The notes beneath the pieces are model-generated. The model was not told where the DNA came from. It did no database searches and saw nothing but the letters and a program-made list of their open reading frames with translations. Made by a program: the position numbers and the translations under genes. From Macrotis lagotis (taxonomy: Eukaryota; Chordata; Mammalia; Peramelemorphia; Peramelidae), in the NCBI RefSeq assembly GCF_037893015.1, contig NC_133666.1, positions 467,381,642 to 467,445,641 on the forward strand: a DNA stretch of 64,000 nucleotides, given 5' to 3'. Shown here piece by piece: positions 47,340 to 58,069 of the stretch; position 1 is the first letter of the stretch; the number at the start of each line of letters is the position of its first letter.

Positions 47340-47496
47340 CATTTTCTTTTTAACTTCTTGCAAGGGGCTGGGATTGGATGGTCTGTCCGGGACCATCGGG
47401 CCAGGTAGATGCTGGGCCTAAGGGGTGGTAGGGGGGCTCAGGGCCTCTTGGCCTCAGAGCCAGGGATCTGTCTACTGTGCCACTCAGCTACCCTAC
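47340..47496 (-). mobile_element. SINE-like module 1 in the HAL1-like 3' region
   Basis: CTTGCAAGGGGCTGGGATTG to GTGCCACTCAGCTACCC is an antisense, GC-shifted relative of the common SINE. Confidence 0.65.
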
Positions 47497-47719
47497 AGCA
47501 GAGACAGAGTGAAAGGAGAGAGAAAATATAGTACATGGTAGTGGAGAAATACGAAAGGAGGGAGTTGTGATCAGCAATGGCAATGGTGGAAAAATGTGGA
47601 AGTAACTTTTGTGATGGACTTATCATAAAGAATGTGATCCACCTGTGACAGAGTACCCACTACAGAGTTGGTGGTGTTGGAACACAGACCGAAGCACATT
47701 TATTATTATTATTATTTTT

Positions 47720-47862
47720 GGGGGGTGCAGGGTAAATGGGGCTGGGTAGCCTGCCTGGGGTCTCGTAGAAGGGTGACCATTGGGTGTCTGAGGCTGGATT
47801 CAGACCTGGGTGCTCCTGGCTCAAGGACCAGTGCTCTGTCCGCCACCCAACTGCCCCTACTA
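47720..47862 (-). mobile_element. SINE-like module 2 in the HAL1-like 3' region
   Basis: GCAGGGTAAATGGGGCTGGG to CCGCCACCCAACTGCCCC, antisense, again G-rich compared with ordinary copies. Confidence 0.65.
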
Positions 47863-47904
47863 TTATTACTATTTTATTTTATTTTGGGTCTTTTTTTCTT
47901 TTTT

Positions 47905-48045
47905 TGGTTTTTGCAGGGCAGTGGGGTTGGGGTGGCTTGCATGTCACACAGCTGGGTGATTGTTGGGTGTACGGGGCCAGATATGGGCTCAGGTGCTCCT
48001 GGCTCCAGGGCTGGTGCTCTATCCACGGTGCCACCTGGCCATACC
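47905..48045 (-). mobile_element. SINE-like module 3 in the HAL1-like 3' region
   Basis: TTTTGCAGGGCAGTGGGGTT to CGGTGCCACCTGGCC, antisense. Same orientation and spacing style as modules 1 and 2. Confidence 0.65.
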
Positions 48046-48760
48046 TACAATTATTACTATTATTTTTTTAATTTTAATTTTTTTCACTTCCTTTTACTTT
48101 ATGGCTCAAGCAAGTCTATATTTTTTGGGAGATGGGGTATTTTGTTTACTCTTAAACAAGAATATCTTATTAATGTATAAAAAACATTATTTATACAAAA
48201 TGAGAATAAATATTAAATTAAAAAAAAAGAATGCTATTGCAAATCTTTACCTCCTCAGCCACTCAGGTGAATTTGCCAAAGCACAGGTCTAATCATGTCT
48301 ATTTAGTAAATACTGGTGACTCTCACTCTCTGTTATTTAGAGGAACAGATATAAAATATTTTGTTTAGTGTTCAAAGCCCTTCATATCCTATTTCCCCCC
48401 CACATAAACCTTACTCCTAGACATGCATTATGATACTAGCTTTCATACTATTTCATTAATAAGACCCTCCATTTTTGGCTCTCTTAATTTTCACTGGCTC
48501 TCCCCCCTCTCTCTTAAGTGTTTTCCCTTCATCTCAGTCTCCTGGCTTCTTTTAGGTTTCAGCTAACATCCTAACCTTTCACAAAAAAGTCTTTTTAAAT
48601 CCCTCTTCTTTTCCCTCTCTTTTTTTCCTTTTTATCCTGGTACAGCTTATTTATACATTTTTCCCTGTTGTCTCCCTTGTTGGTTTGGGAGTTCCTTGTG
48701 AGCAGGGACTGACTCCTGGAAGGGTATTAATAAATGCTTTTTGACTTAGATAAGTGATAT

Positions 48761-50055
48761 ATCTGCCCAAGGCCTGTATCACTAAGTAAGGCAGTATTTG
48801 AACTAGGTCTAAATTCAGAATCTTGTCTTCTACACTTTATTCATTATTACACATGGAAATCCATTGTGTCAACTTTGTATTAACTTTGTTGAATGAGTAT
48901 ACCTATACTTTTATCTTTTTGTTCTTTCATTTTTGCACAGAAAAATTTATGTTTTAGCTACTTTTATTGAAGATACCTATATTTCTATGTTATCTAACTG
49001 TAAATAAGACATGAGTGACAATGAAAGGATTCAATTTGGGGTCTCCATTTCAAACTGAGGTGAAAAGTATTCAAGCAAAGCTCATAGGTATTGAAAATTT
49101 GTGTGCATTATATAAGTTTGAATTTGTGAGGCTATAAATAACATCTTTTATCAGAAGAGCTCCAAGTTTCTTTCCCTTTCTCTATCGTCCTCTCCCTCCA
49201 CAATCAACTTGATACCTCATTCAATATTCTACGTAACACAAAATTAATGACAACTGAATAACTTGTCATAAAATTTGATACTTTAAGGTACTCGTAGTTC
49301 ATTTTCCTGCTATGTTATGTATGTCCTGTTTTAAATTTTAATTAAAGGGTGTGCAGTAGAACAAGATTAATAATGCTAGCATAAGTTTAAGAGAAACAGC
49401 CTATTCAAGAGCTGCCTGAACATGTCTCAATGATTTAACACTAAAGGGGATGTTTGAACAACCTCTTAATGGATGTGTTGTGCTTTGACAGTTCAGTGGG
49501 AATGGAATGCTACATTATGGTAATATGCTTAATAATTTCTAATAAGTGAAAGGGTTCAAAAACAAAGGGGAAGTTAGAAACTGGTAGCTAATTTATAGTA
49601 TCTTCAGTATCACATTAATGAAGACAAAGATGAGAGTTTAGACATTATTAATGTAAAATACTGCTGAAGACTGTTTGGCTACCAGGCAACAAAAATGACA
49701 TTCCTATTTCTCTTTCACTCTGCATCAGTAAAGAAGCAAGAGACTGACATTTTTTTCCAGAAAGTAGAAAATTAGTTATAAAAAGAAAATATTTCAGTAA
49801 TTAAATTCAATATTTCTCATTGGAGTAAGTATTCCTTTTATTTTCACTTTCCACAGGTTTTTTTTTAAAGTGTGTTATTTGGTTTTGGACTGGATCTCAG
49901 AAGAGCTCCTTGGGAGACACTCCTGCCAATGCAGAGCCTTGCTTCTCTAAAAAAATTTTAAGGAAAGTGCTCAGTGGGCTCTGAGAGGTTCAGCTACTTG
50001 CCTCTAGTCACAGAACCAATTTGTCAGTGACAGGACTTGAACCCACTCATTAAAC
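48761..50055. other. Largely repeat-free intron segment; possible conserved non-coding element
   Basis: After a weak SINE trace (48,760-48,850) the stretch 49,330-49,850 has balanced composition, no poly-A tails and no match to any repeat in the window. No coding frame. A regulatory role is only a guess. Confidence 0.35.
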
Positions 50056-50059
50056 TCCA

Positions 50060-50425
50060 ATGGATTCCCTCCAGAATAAAATATAAAATGCTCTGTATGG
50101 CTTTTAAGATTCATCACCACCTGCTTTAACAGTCTTCTCCAGTAATGCTGCTATTCTAGTTGTTATTCACACTTCACCTTCTACCTCCCAGACTCTACAC
50201 CTCTTCAATGCTTATTCCTGTCCCTTTTTGTCTCAGCTCCAATACTACTCACCCCTCAATGCTAGTGCTTTCCCTCTGAGACGATCTCCCATTGCCTTGT
50301 CTATATGCTGCTTATATACAGTTCATTGCATGTGATCTATACCAATAAAATGAGAACTCCTTGAGATCAGTGTCTGGTACACAGTAAATCTTTATTTAAA
50401 TGCCATTTGACTCTCCAGGCCATGT
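50060..50425 (+). mobile_element. L2 LINE 3' end
   Basis: CTGTATGGCTTTTAAGATTC, CTCCTTGAGATCAGTGTCTG and ACACAGTAAATCTTTATTTA are in the order of the L2 3' end, as at 48,250-48,760 and 58,830-59,520. Confidence 0.6.
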
Positions 50426-50729
50426 CTCTCTATCAATTTGACTGCCAGAAAAATGTATTCAAGAAAATGTGGGGCAGCCAACATAGAATACAAGGAAAAT
50501 ATAAGGGCATTATCATCTCCCCATTGTGTGCAAGATCCCTCTTTTTATACAACTGAAATGTATATCAGCTTTATTGGCCAAATTTCACACTATTGATTCT
50601 CACAATGTATATAGATAGATAAATGGCACATTTATAAAGTGTTTAGCATGTGCTAATTGCTTTTCTTAAGTTCTTGGAATACAAACCAAAGCAAATAAAC
50701 AGTTTTGTCTTCAAGGAGCTTACATTCTT

Positions 50730-50881
50730 TTTTTTTTTTTTTTTTTTTAGGTTTTTGCAAGGCAAATAGGGTTAAGTGGCCACAGAGCTAGGTAATTATT
50801 AAGTGTCTGAGACTGGATTTGAACCCAGGTACTCCTGACTCCAGGGCCGGTGCTTTATCCACTGTGCCACCTAGCCACCCC
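50730..50881 (-). mobile_element. Marsupial tRNA-derived SINE
   Basis: Antisense copy after a long poly-T, with a short deletion next to TTAAGTGGCCACAGAGC. (G/A)GAGCTTACATTCTTT flanks both sides. Confidence 0.92.
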
Positions 50882-51831
50882 CAGAGCTTACATTCTTTAA
50901 AAAAATTTTAATAATGGACTATATAGTAAATTTCCATGGGTGGGTTATTTATGATACAGCTTATTATTTAAGAATATGGTTTCCTTAAGAACTTTTATTT
51001 TTTAATTTAATTATTTTATCCAGTTATTATTTTCTTTCCCTTCCAATTCCCTCCCCCTTATTAGAAGTTTTATTGTAATAGAGAAAGTCAACATGTAAAA
51101 AGGGGTATGGGAAAGGGAGAGGAGTGAGAAGAAGGTCCCATGAGATTGCAGAAAATGGAAGTTCTCTGCAAGATAAAAAGTTCAACCATAAAGCTGGGAT
51201 ATGGAGACCATGTTTCTGATGTTATGGAAATGATCAAAGAATGGAGTCATAACTCAGTAAATAGCAATATGTAGTATTCCATTAAACCTCCAAATATTTT
51301 TTCAAATAAACTCCTGTCTAGCTATGCTTATTCATCTTGTCAGCATAAAATCTTATATTTAACTTTATTGGATTTAATCTTATATAGTTTGGTGTTCCAG
51401 CCTATCAATATTTTTTAATACTGATTCTGCCATCTTCTCTGTTAAATATGCTTCCTTGTTCTTTTATTGTCTAAGCTTGTGTTGAGCTTTTTCTAAGAAA
51501 TTGATAACAATAAAAATAACACAAGGCAAAACCCAATTACTTGGGTTATGCTCCATTGGAATTTCAAATTTGATATTGATTATTATTAAATATTGTTTGG
51601 ATCCAGCCATTCCTAAATCCATATTGCAGAAACATGATATAGCCAACATTTCAGTCTTTTCCATAGGAATAGAATTAGACAGTTTGTGAAATGCATTCCC
51701 TAAAACTAGGTAAACTATGTCTATGTCATTCCCCTGATCAACCAGTTTAGTAACTATCAAAAAAAAAAAGAAAGTTGGCCTGATTTAACTTGTTCTTGAT
51801 GAAACCATGATATTTCCTAATCTCTCTTCCT

Positions 51832-51983
51832 TTTTTTTTTTTTTTTTTGGCAAGGCAGTGGGGTTAAGTGACTTTCCCAAGGTTATACAGCTAGGTAATT
51901 ATTAAGTGTCTGAGACCAGGTTTGAACTCAGGTCCTCCTGACTCCAGGGCTGGTGCTCTGTCCACTGCACCATCTAGCTGCCC
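51832..51983 (-). mobile_element. Marsupial tRNA-derived SINE
   Basis: Antisense copy: poly-T, TTAAGTGACTTTCCCAAGGT, TTTGAACTCAGG, CACCATCTAGCTGCCCC. CTAATCT(C/T)TCTT flanks. Confidence 0.92.
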
Positions 51984-52124
51984 CTCTAATCTTTCTTTGA
52001 ATAAATATGTTCTAGATTTTAAGAAAAGAGTTCCTTGCCTGGGATCAATAACCTTGGTGTTTGTTGTATTTGTGTGTTTGTGGATTTTGGGTTTTTTTTC
52101 CATGTATTTTGATTACTATGTTTC

Positions 52125-52240
52125 AATATAATTGGTTTCCCTTGTAACTTTATATATTTTATTTTATATATTTATATACATTATTCTGAGAAGATGTCCA
52201 CAAACTTTTTCAAGACTGCCACTATGCTCCATGATACAAA
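52125..52240. repeat. Ancient interspersed repeat, family not assigned
   Basis: TTGGTTTCCCTTGTAACTTT through CATTATTCTGAGAAGATGTCC to CCATGATACAAAAAAGAGG looks like a known mammalian repeat end, but I cannot name it with confidence. Confidence 0.4.
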
Positions 52241-52479
52241 AAAGAGGTCAGAAAGTCATGCTCAAGAGTTATGGAAATTCTTTTTACCTCTATCTTCCAC
52301 TTGGAATTTTGTCTCTACTTTTTGTGTTTCCATTTACAGATTATTCCCTCATCCCTATGTCCTCCCATTTCTGCTTCTCACCTTATCCCTGAGATAACAA
52401 AGCTAACTGAAGTGACCATAAGATTTAATTGTATGTCCAATTCATTGATCAGTTCTTTCCCATTCACTGTAATAATTTA

Positions 52480-52870
52480 GAGATAGAAATGTTCCCGAGG
52501 TTTATTTAGCAGCATTAGAAATTTTTAGTGTTGTCTTATCATTTTCTTCGATGAAGTTATCTATTGTTCAATATGATTTGTTCTCTGATCCACTATTTCT
52601 TTAGAATTAAATTATTTAGTTGCCAATTTAATCCTTTTGAATGCTCTTTATTTAATGTATTTTTTTCCTGTTATGTTGTGGTCAGTAAACGATATGTTTA
52701 ATATTTCAACTTTTCTATGTGAGCTCTACAATTTGGTCAGTTTTAGTAAAGAAGCTTTATAATGTTGATAAAGTATATATACTCCTTTCTTTCCTTTTTC
52801 AATAATTATGAGAGCGCTATCATGACTAGGCTTACTAAGACTATTTAAGTCCTTAACTTCATTGGTTAGA
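52480..52870 (-). mobile_element. Old L1 ORF2 endonuclease-region fragment
   Basis: TGTTGTGGTCAGTAAACGAT and TTTAGTTGCCAATTTAATCC align in order with 42,800-42,960 of the L1 here. Confidence 0.55.
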
Positions 52871-52914
52871 ACTTCATAGATTTAGAGCTGGAATTGATTG
52901 TAGAGATCATCTAA

Positions 52915-53158
52915 TAGCTAATAATAATAGCTTCCATTTATATATCACTTTAAGGTTTGCAAAATGCTTTACAGATTTGTTCCTCAGAACACATTCGGGA
53001 AGTAGTTGCTATTATTATGCCTTTTTTTTACATATGAGGGAACTTAGGTTGGTAGAGATTAAGTGTCTAGACCAGGGTGTCTGAGGCTGAATTTGAATTT
53101 AAGCCTTTCTGATTCCAGGTCCAGCACTCCATCTATTCACTAGTCTACTTAGCTGCTC
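52915..53158 (-). mobile_element. Older tRNA-headed SINE
   Basis: CACTTTAAGGTTTGCAAAAT and AATGCTTTACAGATTTGTTC precede an antisense tRNA-like head ending CTACTTAGCTGCTC. Same family as 23,495-23,695. Confidence 0.75.
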
Positions 53159-53479
53159 TAATCCATCTCCCACATTTTATAAATAAGATGCTGTTATCCA
53201 GAAGAGTTAAGTGACTGCTAAGAGTATACAATTAAGTAGTCACACTGGAATTTGAACCCAAGCTTCTGATTCTATAAATGCTATAATATTTTCACTATAG
53301 ATTGGTGAACCAGGGTTATAAGCCAAATAATCACACTTTCTTTGCCACCACTAGGTCCAGAATCACAATTTCAAATTTGTAAAGGACCTGAAAGAAACTG
53401 AGCAGTTTAATCTTTCCCTGAGCATGAATCCACTCTTTAATATAATTGGTGGTCAAGTGTTTTGTTTGTAGACTTCCAA

Positions 53480-53790
53480 TAACGAAAAATTCTCAGGATA
53501 ACTCTTAATTGTTAGCAAGTTTTTCCTGACATCTCACCTAAATTTCCTTCTTTACAACTTGTACCTAGATACATCTAAATTTCTGCCTTTTGGGGTCAAG
53601 CAAAACAAATCTAAACCCTCTTCTATATGACAGCCCTTCACATACTTAGCATGTTTCTTCCATCTTCTCACCTCTTACCCTGCTGCTCTCCCCCTCACTA
53701 AGTTTTCTCTCCTCCAAGTTCTCCCCAGTTCATTCCACCAATGCAGCTTGCTTCTGGTTCCTGAGTCATAGTCATAAGTTTGGGGAATTT
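53480..53790 (-). mobile_element. CR1/L3-like LINE fragment
   Basis: TTAGCAAGTTTTTCCTGACA, ATATGACAGCCCTTCACATA and TTCTTCCATCTTCTCACCTC keep the order of the CR1/L3 3' region in antisense. Strongly decayed. Confidence 0.55.
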
Positions 53791-54129
53791 GTTCCCAAAA
53801 CTGTCTCTACTCCTGCATCATCCTTCACTCACACTAGTGACTGAGGGGAAATACCTAGGATTGTGTATCTGCATTCTTTTGAAATATAAATAAATTTTGG
53901 TCATGTATCAGATTTTGTCTTTTCCTTCAGATTCTAAGGGAGAAATGAAAAGAAGAGGGACTAAGAATGAGGCCCCCCCCCCATTTTGCCTTTTGTGTCA
54001 TTATAAAAATCCTATGAAAACCCAGGAGCTTTGTGTAACACAGTTTTCTTCCACAGTGGTCCAGGGAAAGGAAAGAAGCTTGTTTGTCTATTGAACATTT
54101 CAAACGGGATGTCCATGAAGCATCTCGTT

Positions 54130-54400
54130 TTCCTCTTTTTTTTTTCCATTTCTTTGGAGTATAGGCCTTGGAGTGGTGTAAAGAACATTCACAGTTTTGT
54201 GACTTTAGGGACACAGGTGCAAGTTGTTTCCAGAATGGTTAAACTAACTCAGGTCCTGTATTCTTGAAAACTCTTCAGTAATTGCATTTTTATTTTTTTC
54301 CAATATGATAGTAATAAAGTAGAATCTCAGCCTTATGTTAATTTGTATTTTTCCCATTTCATTGATTTTAGCATTTTTTTTTCACAGGCTATTGTCCCTT
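54130..54400 (-). mobile_element. Old L1 ORF2 3' fragment
   Basis: TTTGGAGTATAGGCCTTGGAG and the AGTTGTTTCCAGAATGGTTA stretch parallel 40,085-40,190 of the L1 in this window. Confidence 0.55.
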
Positions 54401-55860
54401 CTTTTATTAATTACCTGGACCAGGTCCAGGTATATAACCCCCTGCTGCTGAGGAAGCTGAAGCAGATGAATCTCCTGAGCTTCATAGTTCTGATTTACAG
54501 TGGCTAAAATCAATGTGACATCCACATTAAATCTAGCTCCATTGTACAGTGTCCTAATCAACATTAAGATCATGTCATCAATGACCTCTGTACTTTGGGC
54601 AGACTGGCAGAGTGATAGAAAGCATTGTAATAGATTCTTCTCCAGTCTCCTGCAAACAGATCTAGAAAATGTACTAGAACTAAACCTGATGGGGAAAATT
54701 CAGAAAAAGTTACCCATTTGTTCAACTCAGGTCACCACAGGGAGACAAAGAGGTTTATAGATAACTGGAAACAGGTAGCACTCTGTGCAAAGCACTGTAG
54801 ATCCCAGAGGGGGGCACTGCACCAGTGTACAAGAAGGTCTCTGACTCCATACAGGGTTTCATCAGATTTATATGGATAGCCATGGTAGATACAGGTGCCG
54901 ACTGGCACATTTGTTGCTCTACTCTGTTCTAAGTCATAGGTCCTGGGCAGAGTAAGAAGAGAATTTGTGCATTGGGATGGCATTCCCAAATAGTGAGACT
55001 GAGAAAGGAAGAAGTTCAGAAGCCAGGGGCAGTTCTATCAATGTAGCTTAGACCCCAGACAAATAATGATCAAAACATCTTGCCCAGGGCCACAGAGGAA
55101 TAACTGAGAAAGAAATCCTAGACTAAAAGGAAATCTACAGTTCTGCTACTCTAAACCAATAGAACTTTCCATTTGATTGACAGGATAGAGTTCAGCAGAA
55201 GTCCCAACCCACCCTGGTCAAGTACTTGCAGACCTGTTACAGGAGGTGGGAAGGGGGATAGGTCCACTACTAGTAGTAAACAGACTCTGCCTTTCATCAG
55301 ATCACTTTTGAAACACCAAGAACTTACTCTTTAACCTGTCCCTAAGATGCTGGAATTCCAGATTACTCTTTATTCTTATAAAGCACAGAACCAGCCCAGA
55401 CCTTTCCTTTGGAAATGTGACCGAGTCTAGCTCTAACATCAAGTTCAAAATCAGGTAGTACACAGACACACACACACACAGAACTCTGCTTTAATAAACT
55501 ACTCTGGTGACAGAAGTTCTCATTTCACAAATACAAAAGAACAGAATGAGTCCAACACATCTACAAACAGAACCTCAGAGAATGATACAGCTTGGGTATA
55601 AACTCAACAAGAATTCCTGGAAGAGATGAAGTAAATGTTTGAAAAAAGAATTTTAAAATATTTTTCTTAAATGTAATGAAAACACCTGAGCTATGGAAGA
55701 AAAGAGGTACAAAATAATAACCGAGAAAAAAACTGCCTGAAAATTAGATTGGACCAAAAAGCCAATAATTTAATGAGTCATTGTAAAGTTAAATTAAAGT
55801 CAATGTAAAGTCATAGCATAAGCAACTGACATAGAAAACATATCAGAAAGAAAAATTACC
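54400..55860 (+). mobile_element. Old L1/HAL1-like 5' region and ORF1 start (probable)
   Basis: From about 55,000 the order CTGAGAAAGAAATCCTAGAC, AGAATTCCTGGAAGAGATGA and CTATGGAAGAAAAGAGG is L1 ORF1-like. 54,400-55,000 is less clear and could be an L1 5' UTR or unrelated. Confidence 0.45.
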
Positions 55861-55937
55861 CATTTAATCCTTTGGTCATTTATCTGTTGGAAAATGGTTA
55901 TCATTCTTGAATCTTTGAATTAGTTCATTATATATCT

Positions 55938-56091
55938 TTTTTTTTTGGGGGGGGGGAATTTGTGGGGCAATGGGGTTAAGTGTTTTACCTAAGGTCACAC
56001 AGTAGGTATCAAGTATCTGTAGCCAAATTTGCACTCAGGTTCTCTTGACTCCAGGGCCAGTGCTCTATCCACTGCACCACCTAGCTGCCCC
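55938..56091 (-). mobile_element. Marsupial tRNA-derived SINE
   Basis: Antisense, starts T11G10 and ends CACCACCTAGCTGCCCCC. More diverged in the middle than most. Confidence 0.88.
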
Positions 56092-56099
56092 CTTATTAT

Positions 56100-56990
56100 G
56101 TTTCTTAAATATCAGAACTTTATTAGAGAAACTTACTGTAATGATTCCCCCCCACCTTAACCCCCCCCACTCCAGTTAACTGGAGATAACTAAGGAAGGG
56201 ATTGTATTTTTTTGCTATAGGTGTCTCCTTTTTATTTAAGCTCCCTTCATCAATGCAAAATCTTACTGAGAAGTTAAATGACATTGCTTAGTATATAGCA
56301 GAATTGAATCTTGAAACCAGATCTTCCTGGTTCCTTGGCTTGTTCTCTGGCTACTAGATAGTTAAGCTGTCTCTTAAACTAAAATGTAAGTGTATAAATT
56401 AGAAAGTTCATATTTCAATGTAAGTTGAAATACGAAAGCTTTTTACTTAAATGGCAACTCATTTTTTAACACTTAGAACAGAAAATTTTTAAATATTCTT
56501 TTAAACTCTGGAGTTTTCATAGACTAAAACAGGGTTAAATATGCTAATATACTGTGACCTACTTACCAAAATAGAACTGATGAAATGTTTTGGCAGTGAC
56601 ATATTTATGAATACTTAAAAGTTGTGTAACTCAGAAGATTTAAGGAAGATGGGGAGAGATTAAAGCATTTGGTCATAAAAGAATTACTTCTATGAAAAAT
56701 TTAAAGATTAATATTTTGTCTTTCAAATATAAAACATATATAAAATAATATATCCTTTTAAAAAGTAGAATTTTAGATTATTTCATATCTATCAAACTAT
56801 TATCTTTTAATTTTTTCCTTAATCTTTAAAAATAAACAAGTATATGTGTTCTTTCCTGTCAACTTCTCCCTCTACCACAGAAAACAGAAAAAACAAAATT
56901 TTTATAAACTTGAATAATTAAGCAAAACAAAATCTTACATTGCCCATATGTAAAAATATATCTCTCTGTACATCTCGAGTCTTATCATTT
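56100..56990. other. Intronic AT-rich DNA, nothing recognised except a weak SINE trace at 56,270-56,370
   Basis: No coding frame or clear repeat. Confidence 0.4.
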
Positions 56991-57039
56991 TTCTGTTAAG
57001 TAGAGGGTAACATGCTTCATCAAGATTTTAGTCTGGAAT

Positions 57040-57680
57040 TGTGTTTGGTCATGGCAATTGATTCACTATTGAAGGAACTGTGAATTTTATTATGGAAAGC
57101 AATTTAGAACCATGAACCAAAAGTTACTAAATTGTACATATCTTTGACCCAGTGGTATATGACTACTAGGTCAATGTCCCAAAAGATAAAAGAAGAAAAG
57201 GTTATCTATGTACAAGCATTCTTTTTGTGGAAGCAAATAGTTGGAAACTAAGGAGGTGCCCCTCATTGGGGAAATGACTGAACAAATTATGGTATATGAA
57301 TGTAATCAAATATAAGAAATAATGAAGTGGACTGTTTCAGGAAAAACTTGTCCATACCTGTATGAACTGATATAAAGTGAAATGAGTAAAGCTGTACAAT
57401 TTAGAATATAATAACATTGTTAGAATGAGCAATTTTGAAAGATAAGAACAATGATTAACAGAATGATCAACCATGACTCCAGAGGATCTGTGATGAAGAA
57501 AACTACTTACCTCTTGCCATAAAGATGACATGACTAAATATACAGAATGACACCTGTTTTAACATGATCAATATGAGAACTTATTTTACTTGACTATACA
57601 TATTTGTTATGGGTTTTTTTTTCTATTGGGGAAGGTAGAAAGGAGAGAAGAAAAGTACATGTTAATTAATTTTTAAAAAA
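57040..57680 (+). mobile_element. Old L1 3' end
   Basis: GGGAAATGACTGAACAAATT, ATGGTATATGAATGTAATC and CATGACTCCAGAGGATCTGTG follow the L1 3' end order; ends in an A-rich stretch. Confidence 0.65.
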
Positions 57681-57689
57681 TGTTTAAGT

Positions 57690-58035
57690 GTTATATAAAT
57701 TATTTTGGTTCTGCTCACTTCATATTGCATTAATCTATATAAGTTGTCCCAGATTTCCCTGAAACTTTCTTTTATTATGTCTTATGTACATAATATTCCA
57801 TTACATTTATCCTATAAATTGTTTAACCATTCCCATAGTTAATGAGCACTGCACCCCCTTAGTTTCCAGTTCTTTGTCACCACAGAAAGAGGTGTTATAA
57901 ATATTTTTGTACACATGAGTCCTTTTCCTTTTTCTTTGATCTCTTTAGGGCATGGGTGCAATAGTGATATTACTATGTCATAGGTGAGTATGCTACCAAT
58001 TCTTCCATTATGTTCTTTGGAATATCTGTTCTATG
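57690..58035 (-). mobile_element. Old L1 ORF2 3' fragment
   Basis: ATAATATTCCATTACATTTA, AACCATTCCCATAGTTAATG and TTCCAGTTCTTTGTCACCAC match 39,935-40,030 of the young L1 in antisense. Confidence 0.7.
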
Positions 58036-58069
58036 GGTAATAAACTTGCTTTCTTCTTAAACTTTTGCT

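Larger units (their letters stand above)
38387..48226 (+). mobile_element. HAL1-like (ORF1-only L1) element, interrupted by a younger L1
   Basis: AAGAATGCTATTGCA flanks it at 38,372-38,386 and 48,227-48,241. It opens with an L1-type 5' end (GGAGCCAAGATGGCGAC), encodes ORF1 from 39,060, and after the ORF1 stop at 46,878 has a purine-rich 3' region and an A tail, with no ORF2. Without the inserted L1 it is about 3.2 kb. HAL1 (half-L1) elements with this structure are known in mammals, and this looks like the marsupial form. Confidence 0.85.
38230..48760 (+). mobile_element. L2 LINE, outer shell of a three-deep nest
   Basis: CCACCACCCTGGTACAGGCC just left of the HAL1-like element is an L2-type block. 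The flank right of it continues with CCCTTCATATCCTATTTCC, CTTGTGAGCAGGGACTGACT and ends AATAAATGCTTTTTGACTTA at about 48,760, the L2 3' end. Only 38,230-38,386 and 48,242-48,760 are L2; the rest is inserted DNA. Confidence 0.7.

Noticed and set aside
47668..48292. Plus-strand 170-codon frame
   Set aside because: Crosses antisense SINE-like modules in the HAL1-like 3' region.
54732..54989. Minus-strand 85-codon frame with cysteines and aromatic residues
   Set aside because: No family recognised; no second exon or splice context. Likely chance in decayed repeat DNA.
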